DNA from: JBGTCY01 sp041748615
GTDB taxonomy: Bacteria > Bacteroidota > Bacteroidia > Chitinophagales > CAIOSU01
Direction: 5' to 3'
Assembly (NCBI GenBank): GCA_041748615.1
Contig: JBGTCY010000177.1
Location: forward strand, 1 to 64,000
DNA length: 64,000 bases
Position 1 is the first letter of the stretch. Each line of letters starts with the position of its first letter. Below, in pieces: positions 53,687 through 62,515 of this stretch. The position numbers and the translations under genes are program-made. A model generated the notes under the pieces. The model had not been told where the DNA came from and did not search any database. It saw nothing but the letters and a program-made list of their open reading frames with translations.

Positions 53687-54463
53687 CTAATTGATTGCAT
53701 CTCTTATTTTTTTACAAACCTCCATTATCTTTTTTAGCTCGCTTAACTTCACCATGCTGTCTCCATCGCTTAACGCCTGAGCGGGATTAGGATGTGTTTC
53801 AATGAACAAACCATCCGCGCCCACCGCTACAGCGGCTCTTGCGATTGTTTCCACCAAAGCGGGATTGCCTCCGCTGATGCCGGTGGACTGATTGGGTTGT
53901 TGCAAAGCGTGTGTACAATCTACAATCACCGGAACACCGAGTTCTTTCATCCTTGGAACGGAGCGAAAGTCAACCACCAAATCCTGATAGCCGAAAGTTG
54001 TTCCCCGCTCTGTGAGCATCACTTGATTGTTTCCGGTTGAGCGTACTTTCTCAACCGCGAATGACATACTTTCGGGAGAAGCGAACTGACCTTTTTTGAT
54101 ATTCACCCATTTTCCGGAGTTGCCTGCCGCCAGCAATAATTCAGTTTGACGACAAAGGAAAGCGGGTATTTGTAAATAATCCGCAAAGTCTTTCACCTTG
54201 TCCACATCAGCCGGTTCGTGAATATCGGTGAGAATCGGTAGTTTGAATTCTTTTTTTACTGCTCTTAAAATATTAAAAGCTTCGTTTTCTTCCAATCCGG
54301 TGAAAGAAGTGATTTTGGTGCGGTTTGCTTTTTTAAAAGAACTTTTGAAAATAAAATGAAAGCTGAAATCCTCACAAATTTTTTTTATAGTTTCGGCAAC
54401 TTCAAAACATACCGCTTTGTTTTCAACCACGCAGGGTCCCCCGATGAGTATCAGTTCATGCAT
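53687..54463 (-). CDS. kdsA: 3-deoxy-8-phosphooctulonate synthase (KDO-8-P synthase)
   Basis: Condenses arabinose-5-phosphate with phosphoenolpyruvate to make Kdo-8-phosphate for the LPS core. From ATG 54463 (start MHELILIGGPCVVEN) the protein has 258 residues; the ATG overlaps the end of the isomerase gene by 8 bases. DAHP-synthase-type barrel motifs are present: FKSSFKKANRTK, LTDIHEPADVDKV, QIPAFLCRQTELL, KGQFASPESM, GTTFGYQDLVVDFRSVP and IETHPNPAQALSDG. The Cys in GGPC may give metal dependence. Operon: HAD enzyme, KdsD, KdsA. Confidence 0.94.
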   Translation of the reverse strand: MHELILIGGPCVVENKAVCFEVAETIKKICEDFSFHFIFKSSFKKANRTKITSFTGLEENEAFNILRAVKKEFKLPILTDIHEPADVDKVKDFADYLQIPAFLCRQTELLLAAGNSGKWVNIKKGQFASPESMSFAVEKVRSTGNNQVMLTERGTTFGYQDLVVDFRSVPRMKELGVPVIVDCTHALQQPNQSTGISGGNPALVETIARAAVAVGADGLFIETHPNPAQALSDGDSMVKLSELKKIMEVCKKIRDAIN

Positions 54464-55055
54464 TGTTGCGGATTTTATCGCCAAGGTATCCACCGTGATG
54501 ACGTTTTGAAAATTCCTCGCGGGTAAAATTTATTTCTTCCATCACCAGCACACACAACACATCACCCAAAGCAAGCATGGCGGTGGTGGAGGTGGTGGGC
54601 GCCATTCCCAGCGAACAGGCTTCCTGAATATTACCGATACTTAAAACCACTTCCGACATTTTTGCCAATTCAGAATCAAGTTGCGAAGTAATTGTGATAA
54701 CCGGAAAGTTTTTTCCATTCAGCCGGTTGGCAAGCGTCACCATTTCAATCACTTCTCTTGTTTTCCCGGAATTTGAAAATACCATGAGTAAATCTTCTTT
54801 TCCCAACATCCCCAGGTCGCCATGCTGCGCTTCGCCCGGATGTAAATAAACGGAGGGTGTGCCGGTGGATGAAAAAGTACTGGATATTTTCTTGGCGATG
54901 ATGCCTGCTTTCCCGATGCCGCTCGTCACAACTTTTCCTTTGCAGGCAATTAACATTTCCACCGCTTTGAGCAGGTTTTCATTCAGCGGAATATTTTTCA
55001 CCGCGTTGCTCTCCATTTCAAGGATGGCTTTCGCGCGTGTCAGCCTTCTATCCAT
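54456..55055 (-). CDS. kdsD: arabinose-5-phosphate isomerase (KpsF/GutQ type, no CBS domains)
   Basis: Converts ribulose-5-phosphate to arabinose-5-phosphate. The SIS domain is visible: GKVVTSGIGKAGIIAKKISSTFSSTGTPSVYLHPGEAQHGDLGML, then FSNSGKTREV and PTTSTTAMLALGDVL. From ATG 55055 (upstream TTG 55070 rejected) about 199 residues, so the usual C-terminal CBS pair (family length about 325) is absent, a short version seen in some Bacteroidota. It overlaps kdsA by 8 bases and the HAD gene by 16. Confidence 0.9.
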   Translation of the reverse strand: MDRRLTRAKAILEMESNAVKNIPLNENLLKAVEMLIACKGKVVTSGIGKAGIIAKKISSTFSSTGTPSVYLHPGEAQHGDLGMLGKEDLLMVFSNSGKTREVIEMVTLANRLNGKNFPVITITSQLDSELAKMSEVVLSIGNIQEACSLGMAPTTSTTAMLALGDVLCVLVMEEINFTREEFSKRHHGGYLGDKIRNNA

Positions 55056-55351
55056 GTGCCTTTTTCCCAATCACGGGCGTTTATGACTTTATCGTCAATG
55101 AAAACATCAAAAGCGGGTTTGTCCAAGCGTAATTCATGATACAACACTCCCCATTCCTTAAACTGTTTTTCTGTGAGTTCGCGCCAGTTAATCCCGCTTT
55201 TCATCCCGCGCGCGGTCCAGTAAACAAGATGATGACCTTCTTTATAGAGTTGATTGAACCTTTCAATGTTCTTCATCATCGGTTGCGCGTTCGGATAATC
55301 TGTACCCTGTGTGTGACAAATGGTGTTATCCACGTCTATATATATCTCCAT
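55040..55351 (-). CDS. small HAD-like phosphatase-type protein
   Basis: 103 residues from ATG 55351 (TTG 55360 rejected). Motif I is DVDNTIC (DxDxT), with FIDDK near the end as the HAD acidic motif and YWTARG between. This resembles capsule-associated small HAD proteins. It is the first gene of the Kdo operon (overlapping kdsD by 16 bases), so it may replace or accompany the KdsC phosphatase. That is inference from position only; activity is unknown. Confidence 0.75.
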   Translation of the reverse strand: MEIYIDVDNTICHTQGTDYPNAQPMMKNIERFNQLYKEGHHLVYWTARGMKSGINWRELTEKQFKEWGVLYHELRLDKPAFDVFIDDKVINARDWEKGTWIEG

Positions 55352-55404
55352 CGGATTCAAAGCTATTGAAATTTTTTTTCCTGATTGACGGTCAATAGAT
55401 TGTT

Positions 55405-55412
55405 TAATTTTG
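55405..55412 (+). promoter_or_regulatory. candidate -7 box of the third toxin-antitoxin pair
   Basis: TAATTTTG fits the Bacteroidota TAnnTTTG -7 consensus, with an ATTG at 55384-55387 as a weak -33 box. It lies 27 bases before the antitoxin ATG. Match only; not shown to be used. Confidence 0.35.
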
Positions 55413-55438
55413 TTTGAGTTTATTTAAATATTATAACC

Positions 55439-55615
55439 ATGAGTATTGCAATCATTAAAATAGATAAGAGTAAAGTAGGCGCTTTGAAGCAAATCGTAAA
55501 AGCGCTTGAGGCAAAAATCCGTGTTGTTAAAGAAAAGGATTACGAAGAAGAAATTATGAATAAGCTGATTGAAGCGGGGATAGAAAGTGAAATAATTTAT
55601 GAAAAAATATTTTAA
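55439..55615 (+). CDS. short antitoxin-like protein
   Basis: ATG 55439 gives a 58-residue protein (MSIAIIKIDKSKVGALKQ... KDYEEEIMNKLIEAG... YEKIF). It is small, charged and helical, and lies just before a RelE-type toxin frame, overlapping its longest version by 17 bases. Antitoxin is the natural reading. A Bacteroidota-type -7 box candidate, TAATTTTG, lies at 55405-55412 with ATTG at 55384-55387. Confidence 0.6.
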   Translation: MSIAIIKIDKSKVGALKQIVKALEAKIRVVKEKDYEEEIMNKLIEAGIESEIIYEKIF

Positions 55616-55896
55616 AAGATTTAAGAAAATCATGAATCTTGTTTTCAGAGGTACTTTCAGGCGTGATTTTCAAAATATAAACAACCATGATTTAAACAAG
55701 CAACTATTAAAAGTTATTCTTGAAATAAAAAAGGCATCCTCGCAGTTGCAAATTAAAAATCTCAAGAAAATTCAAAACAAAATACAAGATTGAAATAAAA
55801 GTAAGAGAAAATAGAATCTATTGGGTTCTATGTACAATTCAGGATGATACAATTCAATTTATTAGAGTTAAACCAGAGTCCTTTTTTAAAAAATAA
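55599..55896 (+). pseudogene. RelE-type toxin, frameshifted
   Basis: From ATG 55632 (or 55599 with 11 extra residues) comes MNLVFRGTFRRDFQNINNHDLNKQLLKVIL, the typical opening of a RelE-superfamily toxin, running to KKIQNKIQD then TGA at 55791-55793. The remaining part is in the next frame: YKIEIKVRENRIYWVLCTIQDDTIQFIRVKPESFFKK, TAA at 55894-55896. Removing one A from the A4 run at 55779-55782 restores a protein of about 87 residues. The RIYWVL and R-V-K-P-like C-terminus matches family features. It is the second RelE-like toxin in the window broken at a homopolymer. Confidence 0.8.
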
Positions 55897-55898
55897 TT

Positions 55899-56495
55899 AT
55901 GAGTACGATAAAATCCAAAAAAAAAATCGGACTCTATTTCGGCTCGTTTAACCCGATTCATATCGGTCACCTGATAATTGCCAATCATTTTTTGGAGTTT
56001 TCTGATTTGGATGAAATCTGGTTCGTTGTTTCTCCGCACAACCCGCTGAAAGAAAAAGAAGAACTGATGAATGCTGAACTTCGATTAAAAATGGTTGAAG
56101 CTGCGGTTTCAGAACATCCTAAACTCAAGGTTTCTAAAGTTGAATTTTTACTACCACAGCCTTCCTACACAATTTATACACTTCGGCATCTGCAATTAAA
56201 ATATCCCAAACATCATTTTAAACTCCTGATAGGTTCTGATTCTTTAAAAAATATTGAACAGTGGAAAGATTATAAAAAAATACTTTCCGGTTTTGATATT
56301 TACGTTTATAAAAGAAGAGGTTATTCATTAAAAGATTTTTCTTTTAAAAAAAATATCAAAATTCTCAAAGCTCCATATATAGATATTTCAGCGACATACA
56401 TCCGGCAGTTATTAAAATCAAAGAAATCAGTTAAATATTTAATGCCGGAAAAAAGCCGGTTGATTTTAGAAAAAACAATTAGTAGTTTCCGGTAG
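55899..56495 (+). CDS. nadD: nicotinate-nucleotide adenylyltransferase
   Basis: Adenylates nicotinate mononucleotide to deamido-NAD. 198 residues. Signature motifs are GLYFGSFNPIHIGHL (HIGH) at the start, PHNPLKEKEEL, FKLLIGSDSL and ISATYIRQLLK (ISxTxxR). ATG at 55899, two bases after the toxin stop. The C-terminal half is AT-rich. nadA follows 389 bases further on the same strand, so both NAD genes are neighbours. Confidence 0.94.
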   Translation: MSTIKSKKKIGLYFGSFNPIHIGHLIIANHFLEFSDLDEIWFVVSPHNPLKEKEELMNAELRLKMVEAAVSEHPKLKVSKVEFLLPQPSYTIYTLRHLQLKYPKHHFKLLIGSDSLKNIEQWKDYKKILSGFDIYVYKRRGYSLKDFSFKKNIKILKAPYIDISATYIRQLLKSKKSVKYLMPEKSRLILEKTISSFR

Positions 56496-56884
56496 TTCAG
56501 ATTATACTCATTCCCTCTGTTTATTAGTTCACAACTATGTTGACAACACATCATATCGTGTTGGAACAATTTTAACATGCTAAATAATAAAAATGTATTT
56601 CAAAAACGTGTGGGTAAGATTTAGGGATACGCACAAATTCAATCTTCATTACCCACACTGAAAATTGTAAAAATTTCAAACACACTACCTTACCAACAGG
56701 TGTTTACAGAGTTGTGTTTGATTTGATAATCAATGGATTAAAACTTGAACGGGATGTGGATTAGCTTTGTTAAAAAAGGGATAACCGATTATCAAAGACT
56801 TTTGAAAAAATAGAATACACCTATTCACAGGGTTAATGATAAATGATTAAAAATTTTTAAAAAATTTCTTAAATAATAAAACCA
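56496..56884. other. AT-rich non-coding region with DnaA-box-like sequences
   Basis: 389 bases between nadD and nadA, no supported ORF. Four 9-mers differ by one base from the DnaA-box consensus TTATNCACA: TGTGGGTAA at 56609-56617 and TTACCCACA at 56649-56657 (a 10-bp inverted repeat with flanks 56608-56617 and 56649-56658), TGTGGATTA at 56755-56763 and CTATTCACA at 56821-56829. The last 60 bases before nadA are almost only A and T. A GATAA/TTATC hairpin lies at 56780-56793. This could be an origin or simply a leader with a hairpin. Confidence 0.4.
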
Positions 56885-57889
56885 ATGCAAACTGTTATTA
56901 AAGCCAAAGAAAATCTTTCGAAAAAAGGATTTTTAGACTTAGACATCAACCCCGCGCTTGATTTATTTGAGGAAATTGAAAAGCTGAAAAAAGAAAAAAA
57001 TGCCGTTATTCTCGCGCATTATTACCAGGATGCGGATATTCAGGATATTGCCGATTATATTGGCGACAGCTTAGGTTTGTCGCAAAAAGCGGCTGAAACA
57101 AAAGCGGACATGATTGTCTTTGCGGGGGTGCATTTTATGGCGGAAACCGCAAAAATTTTATCACCTCAAAAGAAGGTGATTATTCCTGATTTAAAAGCCG
57201 GTTGTTCTCTGGCGGATTCCTGCCCGGCAGACGAATTCGCTAAGTTTATTGAAAAATATCCCGGACATGTGGTCATCACTTATGTAAACACATCCGCTGA
57301 AGTGAAAGCGATAACGGACATTTGTTGTACTTCGACAAATGCCGTTCAGGTGATTGAAAGCGTGCCGGAAAATCAGCCTATCATTTTTGCTCCGGATAAA
57401 AATCTCGGCAGGTATTTGATAAAAAAAACAGGCAGGGAGATGGTCTTGTGGCAGGGAACCTGTATGGTGCATGAAATTTTTTCTTTGGAAAAAATCATCA
57501 AACTGAAAGAGCAGCACCCGGAGGCTGAATTTATCGCGCATCCTGAATGTGAAGACGCGGTATTGCAAATCGCGGATTTCATCGGCAGCACTACAGGTTT
57601 ATTAAAATATACCATGCGCAGCGCAGCGAAGGAATTTATTGTGGCGACAGAATCAGGGATTATTCATCAAATGCAGAAAAAATCACCGGCTAAAACTTTT
57701 ATTCCGGCACCTCCTGATAATCAATGTGCTTGTAATGATTGTCCGCATATGAAGTTAAATACACTGGAAAAACTCTACTTGTGTATGAAATACGAAGAAC
57801 CGGAAGTCACACTTTCACAGGAAATTATTGAGAGAGCGAAAAAACCGATTGAAAGGATGCTGGAGATTTCAGCCCGGCACAAACTATGA
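56885..57889 (+). CDS. nadA: quinolinate synthase A
   Basis: An iron-sulfur enzyme condensing iminoaspartate with dihydroxyacetone phosphate in de novo NAD synthesis. 334 residues. Key segments are ILAHYYQDADIQDIADYIGDSLGLSQ, the three cluster Cys in AGCSLADSC, LWQGTCMVHE and the C-terminal CACNDCPHMKLN, with FAGVHFMAETAKIL for substrate binding. The C-terminus overlaps the convergent ArsR-type gene by six bases. Confidence 0.95.
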   Translation: MQTVIKAKENLSKKGFLDLDINPALDLFEEIEKLKKEKNAVILAHYYQDADIQDIADYIGDSLGLSQKAAETKADMIVFAGVHFMAETAKILSPQKKVIIPDLKAGCSLADSCPADEFAKFIEKYPGHVVITYVNTSAEVKAITDICCTSTNAVQVIESVPENQPIIFAPDKNLGRYLIKKTGREMVLWQGTCMVHEIFSLEKIIKLKEQHPEAEFIAHPECEDAVLQIADFIGSTTGLLKYTMRSAAKEFIVATESGIIHQMQKKSPAKTFIPAPPDNQCACNDCPHMKLNTLEKLYLCMKYEEPEVTLSQEIIERAKKPIERMLEISARHKL

Positions 57890-58189
57890 TTTTTTACCAT
57901 TCTCCATAAAATTATTCACAAGCATATTTAGTTGATTCACCTTTTCGTAATCAATGGAATAGTGAATAAATTTCCCCTCTTTTTTAGATTTTACAATCCC
58001 GTTGACTCTGAGAATTTTAAGGTGCTGTGAAGTGAGCGCCTGTTCATATTTTAGGGTTTTGTAAATTTTATTGACAGGTGTTGTTTTATGTTTGTCAATG
58101 TATTTCAGGATTGAAAATCGCACCGGATGTGCGAGCGCTTTCAAAATGGAAATACTTTTTTTCAGTTTAATTTGTTCCGGGAGCGTCAT
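57884..58189 (-). CDS. ArsR-family winged-helix regulator (no Cys)
   Basis: 101 residues, classic ArsR fold: LAHPVRFSILKYI, QALTSQHLKILRVNGIVKSKKEGKFIHYSID. It contains no Cys residues, so the usual metal-thiol sensing site is absent; it may sense something else or act constitutively. Its tail overlaps nadA. A second ArsR gene follows upstream after 19 bases. The pair may regulate each other. Confidence 0.85.
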   Translation of the reverse strand: MTLPEQIKLKKSISILKALAHPVRFSILKYIDKHKTTPVNKIYKTLKYEQALTSQHLKILRVNGIVKSKKEGKFIHYSIDYEKVNQLNMLVNNFMENGKKS

Positions 58190-58208
58190 GTTTAAATTAA
58201 TTGTGAGG

Positions 58209-58589
58209 TTAGGAAGCTAAATCGTTAATGAGATTTGAAATTTCTTCTACACGATTTTCATCAATCATATAGTAAATAAATTTACCATCCCGTTCAGTTT
58301 TCACCACACCGGCTTTTCGCAGGGCGGCAAGATGCTGTGAAGCTATAGACTGGTCGAGCTTCATTTTTTGATAGATTTCAGTAACGGAAAGTTTGTTTTT
58401 TTCTTCCAACAATTTCAGAATCTGTCTTCTGATTTTATGGTTTACCGCGCGCAGAGTTATCACCGCTTTACGCAGTACAGCATAATCTAAAACAATACTT
58501 CTGTTATGGTTCCCATTGTCATCCTGAATGACAATTTTGTCCGGAATATTTGCTTTCATATTGAGTCTTTTGTTAGGTTTTGTGTCCAT
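58209..58589 (-). CDS. ArsR-family winged-helix regulator (no Cys)
   Basis: 126 residues with an N-terminal extension of about 35 residues before the ArsR core (NHKIRRQILKLLEEKNKLSVTEIYQKMKLDQSIASQHLAALRKAGVVKTERDGKFIYYMID). No Cys is present, as in its neighbour, with which it shares the DNA-recognition helix pattern. Start ATG 58589; an alternative ATG 58559. Probably one transcription unit with the smaller regulator, reading out of the tsaB-ArsR gap. Confidence 0.84.
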   Translation of the reverse strand: MDTKPNKRLNMKANIPDKIVIQDDNGNHNRSIVLDYAVLRKAVITLRAVNHKIRRQILKLLEEKNKLSVTEIYQKMKLDQSIASQHLAALRKAGVVKTERDGKFIYYMIDENRVEEISNLINDLAS

Positions 58590-58624
58590 TCACTAACTCA
58601 TAACAAAAACAAGATTATAAAGTT

Positions 58625-59281
58625 TTACTTAGGTATAAACGATTTCATATAGTACGGTTCAAAATATGCGGTATCCGCGAATAGTTTCGCTGAAAACCGT
58701 TCCTCCGCCAACCGAACCATGTAGGACGCGCTTGATTTTATATCTAAAAATATTCCATTTTCAGGTTTCAAAACTTTTGATGCACCCGGACCGAAAAAAT
58801 AAATTTTACGGACGTTAAAAAATTTATGAAAGTTGTCTAATGTCGTACCAACCGGAGATGGAGGATGAATCACATTAAGTGAGGCATCATACATAGCCGC
58901 ATACACTTCATTTTTCACCGAATCCAAAACCGGGCAATAGTAGGCATCTTCATCTCTAACAGAATTGACCGCACCTGCTGCCAGTGATTGAGTGGTGGAT
59001 AAATTAATCAGCGGAATATTCAGCGCGTAACAAATACCTTTTGCAACAGAAACACCGATGCGCAAACCGGTATAGGAACCCGGACCTTCATTGACAGCAA
59101 CAGCATCCAGATTATTGAGCGTAAAATTGGTTTGTTGAAATAATTGAGCAATCAGCAGCGTGATGGAAGCGGAGTGAGAGTTCGGAGAAATTTCTTCCTG
59201 TAAACTAATGATACGCCCGTTTTCCGCAAGGCAAACCGAACAGATGGTGGTGGAAGTTTCAAGATGAAGTATCAGCGGCAT
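58625..59281 (-). CDS. tsaB: tRNA threonylcarbamoyladenosine biosynthesis protein TsaB
   Basis: Scaffold partner of TsaD in making t6A37 in tRNA. 218 residues. Family opening LILHLETSTTICSVCLAENG, then AVNEGPGSYTGLRIGVSVAKGICYALNIPLI (the ASKHA-like core) and PVLDSVKNEVYAAMYD. ATG at 59281. Single gene at the edge of the core block before the restriction locus. Confidence 0.93.
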   Translation of the reverse strand: MPLILHLETSTTICSVCLAENGRIISLQEEISPNSHSASITLLIAQLFQQTNFTLNNLDAVAVNEGPGSYTGLRIGVSVAKGICYALNIPLINLSTTQSLAAGAVNSVRDEDAYYCPVLDSVKNEVYAAMYDASLNVIHPPSPVGTTLDNFHKFFNVRKIYFFGPGASKVLKPENGIFLDIKSSASYMVRLAEERFSAKLFADTAYFEPYYMKSFIPK

Positions 59282-59737
59282 GGCAGTTGAAAAGATTACC
59301 TGCTTAATTAAGATTTAAAAATGATATTGAAGGTAGTTTGGTCACATTTCCGGAATATTTTCACCACAGAGTTTACATTTTCCATCAGGAAAAAAGCCGG
59401 TTTATTGACTGGAATAGAAATTACAAATCATAATAAGCAAATCATAAATAAATTCCACACAACAACCATTAAACAGACAGACAATTATCGAAACAACAGG
59501 ACAACATATAAACCTAACAGCGGACTTTTTTTCCGACACAGCCTGTCCCGGTATTATTTCGGGAACAGCCCAGCGCTTCGTGTTTTATTCCCCCGCACAA
59601 AATATTTTGAAATTCTGCCGACAAACAAACCCAAGCTTGAAAAGAGCCAATTCTCCCACCCGCCACGGGACGAGAATGACCGTTTAAAGAATGAAAAATC
59701 GTATCTTAACCGACTAAATATTGTATTAAATTAAGTA
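59282..59737. other. 456-base gap before the restriction locus
   Basis: Contains a 137-codon open frame (59321-59734) of biased composition with no signal of a real protein, an imperfect CTGTCCCG/CGGGAACAG hairpin near 59545-59575, and no clear promoter. It marks the boundary between core genes and the type I restriction locus. Confidence 0.5.
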
Positions 59738-62515
59738 ATGACCAACCAAACCCCGGAGCAAATAGCAAGAGATAACATTGATGCCGCACTTGTGCGGTGC
59801 GGCTGGGTTATTCAAAGCATCAAACAAATTAATTTGAATGCTGGAATTGGAGTTGCTGTTAAAGAATATTTGACTGATGTTGGTCCTGCGGACTATGTTT
59901 TATTTGTTGAAGGGAAGCCTTGCGGAGTTATTGAGGCTAAGCGTGAAGAAGAAGGGCATCGAATGAATGTTCACGAGGGACAAGGTGAAGAATATGCAAA
60001 CGCCAAACTCAAACATCTTAAAAATGAACCTCTACCTTTTGTGTATATCAGCACAGGAGAGGTAACAAGATTCACAGACTTTACTGACCCGAAACCGAGA
60101 GCCAGAGAAGTATTTAGTTTTCACCGACCTGAAACATTAAAAGATTGGGTGAAACGAGACAAATCACTTCGTAAAAGATTATTCGACTTGCCTGCATTGC
60201 AAACCGAAGGTTTGCGTGATTGTCAAATCAACGCCATAACCAAATTAGAAACTTCCTTTAAAGAAAACCGACCAAGAGCATTAATACAAATGGCAACAGG
60301 TTCGGGTAAAACTTTTACTGCCATAACCGCAATTTATCGTTTGCTGAAATATGCAAAAGCAAAACGAGTATTATTTTTGGTGGACACCAAAAATTTAGGA
60401 GAACAAGCGGAGCAAGAATTTATGTCATTCGTTCCGAATGACGATAATAGAAAATTCACTGAATTATACAGCGTTCAACGACTGAAATCAAGTTACATCG
60501 CAACGGACAGTCAGGTTTGCATCAGCACTATTCAACGATTGTATTCCATTTTAAAAGGAACTGAACTGGAAGAAAGTGCCGAAGAAGAAAATCCGAACGA
60601 ACGAAAATATCAACCAAAAGAAATTCCACCGATTGAATACGATGGGAAAATGCCAATTGAGTTTTTTGATTTCATTGTAATTGACGAATGCCACCGAAGT
60701 ATTTACAATTTGTGGAAACAAGTACTTGAATATTATGATGCTTTTGAAATTGGATTAACCGCTACTCCCGACAAAAGAACGATTGGCTACTTTGACCAGA
60801 ATTTGGTTAGTGAATATTCTCACGAAATGGCTGTTGCAGATGGTGTGAATGTAGGTTATGAAGTATTTATCATTGATACCAAAGTAACGCAACAAGGTGC
60901 TACACTCTGGAAAGGCGAATACATTGAACACCGAGAACGATTGAGTAGAAAAAAACGAATGGAGTTACAGGATGAAGACGAAAACTATTCTAAACAGCAA
61001 TTGGATAAAGATGTCGTAAATCCTAATCAGATAAGAACTATCATCCGTACATTCAAAGAACATTTACCAAGGATTTTTAAAGAACGGTACGATAAAAACG
61101 GAATTTTTGAAGTTCCTAAAACTTTAATCTTTGCTAAAACTGACAGCCATGCCAATGATATTATAGACATTGTAAGAGAAGAATTTGCCGAAGAAAATAA
61201 ATTCTGCAAAAAAATTACTTATAAAACTGACGAAGATCCAAAATCGGTTTTATCGCAATTCAGGAATGACTATCACCCTCGAATTGCAGTAACTGTTGAT
61301 ATGGTTGCTACTGGCACAGACATTAAGCCGCTTGAATGTTTGCTTTTTATGAGAGATGTGAAAAGCATCAATTATTTTGAGCAAATGAAAGGCAGAGGCA
61401 CACGAACTATTGATTTAGACAGTTTGCGAAAAGTTACGCCAACTGCAAAATTTACTAAAGACCATTTTGTAATTGTAGATGCAATAGGTGTAACCAAAAG
61501 TTTAAAGACAGACAGCCGACCATTGGAGAAAAAGCCAGGCGTTCCGCTAAAAGATTTATTACAAGCAGTTGCAGTTGGTGCAAGAGAAGAAGAATTATTT
61601 ACTTCATTAGCCAACAGACTTACCCGATTAGATAAACAAATTACAGAAAAAGAAAAAAAGCAATTTGCCGAAAAAGCCAACGGTAAAAGCGTTTCACTAG
61701 TGGTGAAAGAATTATTGAATGCTTTTAATCCTGATGTACTTGAAGAAATTGACAACAAAGTAAGAACCGAAATGGCAGGTGCTGCACCTGTTGAAATCGA
61801 AGCAGCCATAAAAATTAAAACTGAAACATTACAGAACGAAGCCGCCAAAGTATTTACTGGTGAACTAAACGAATACATTGAAAATGTTCGCAAGGCTCAC
61901 GAACAAAAAATTGACTTGGCTAATCCTGATGAAGTGATTCACGTTGGTTGGGACAAAGACAATACCAACAAAGCGGCAGCATTAATTGCCAATTTTTCAG
62001 AATGGATGCAAGAACACAAAGATGAATTAATGGCTTTGCAGATTTTTTACAATCAACCCTTTCGCAGACGGGAATTGACTTACACCATGATTAAAGAAGT
62101 GTTGGAGAAACTTCAAAATGACAAACCGACACTTGCTCCAATGAATGTATGGCAGGCATACGAAGCACTGGAACAATGCAATGGTTCACCCAGAAATGAA
62201 CTGACTGCAATTGTTTCACTTATTCGTAAAATCAGTGGATTAGACAGCACTTTGACCAGTTACGATAAAATAGTGGACAAAAACTTTCAGGATTGGGTGT
62301 TTAAAAAACAAGCTGGTGCCACCAAGTTTAATGAAGAGCAAATGCAATGGCTCAGAATGATAAAAGATTATGTGGTCAATAGTTTTCATATAGATAAAGA
62401 CGATTTTGACTTAAACCCATTCAATGCACAAGGTGGTTTAGGCAAAATGTGGCAATTGTTTGGCGACAAGACCGATGAAATTATTAACGAGTTAAATGAA
62501 GCGTTGGCAGCATAA
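59738..62515 (+). CDS. hsdR: type I restriction enzyme R subunit (HsdR)
   Basis: The motor/nuclease subunit: it translocates DNA after recognising unmethylated sites and then cuts. 925 residues. N-terminal PD-(D/E)xK nuclease (Asp52 of PADYVLF, EAK at 66-68), superfamily 2 helicase motifs GSGKT (188-192), DECH (316-319), LTATPD, and QMKGRGTRTID, then a C-terminal helical domain (from about 780) that docks to the methylase. It is followed by hsdS with a one-base stop/start overlap. The EcoKI/EcoR124 sub-type cannot be set. Confidence 0.94.
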   Translation: MTNQTPEQIARDNIDAALVRCGWVIQSIKQINLNAGIGVAVKEYLTDVGPADYVLFVEGKPCGVIEAKREEEGHRMNVHEGQGEEYANAKLKHLKNEPLPFVYISTGEVTRFTDFTDPKPRAREVFSFHRPETLKDWVKRDKSLRKRLFDLPALQTEGLRDCQINAITKLETSFKENRPRALIQMATGSGKTFTAITAIYRLLKYAKAKRVLFLVDTKNLGEQAEQEFMSFVPNDDNRKFTELYSVQRLKSSYIATDSQVCISTIQRLYSILKGTELEESAEEENPNERKYQPKEIPPIEYDGKMPIEFFDFIVIDECHRSIYNLWKQVLEYYDAFEIGLTATPDKRTIGYFDQNLVSEYSHEMAVADGVNVGYEVFIIDTKVTQQGATLWKGEYIEHRERLSRKKRMELQDEDENYSKQQLDKDVVNPNQIRTIIRTFKEHLPRIFKERYDKNGIFEVPKTLIFAKTDSHANDIIDIVREEFAEENKFCKKITYKTDEDPKSVLSQFRNDYHPRIAVTVDMVATGTDIKPLECLLFMRDVKSINYFEQMKGRGTRTIDLDSLRKVTPTAKFTKDHFVIVDAIGVTKSLKTDSRPLEKKPGVPLKDLLQAVAVGAREEELFTSLANRLTRLDKQITEKEKKQFAEKANGKSVSLVVKELLNAFNPDVLEEIDNKVRTEMAGAAPVEIEAAIKIKTETLQNEAAKVFTGELNEYIENVRKAHEQKIDLANPDEVIHVGWDKDNTNKAAALIANFSEWMQEHKDELMALQIFYNQPFRRRELTYTMIKEVLEKLQNDKPTLAPMNVWQAYEALEQCNGSPRNELTAIVSLIRKISGLDSTLTSYDKIVDKNFQDWVFKKQAGATKFNEEQMQWLRMIKDYVVNSFHIDKDDFDLNPFNAQGGLGKMWQLFGDKTDEIINELNEALAA

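Noticed and set aside
56608..56658. 10-bp inverted repeat as a terminator for nadD
   Set aside because: The loop is 31 bases and no T-run follows, so a terminator is unlikely; kept only as part of the DnaA-box-like region.
59321..59734. 137-codon open frame before hsdR
   Set aside because: Composition is biased (Asn, Lys, Thr, Arg), there is no fold or motif, and part of it is a hairpin-rich spacer.
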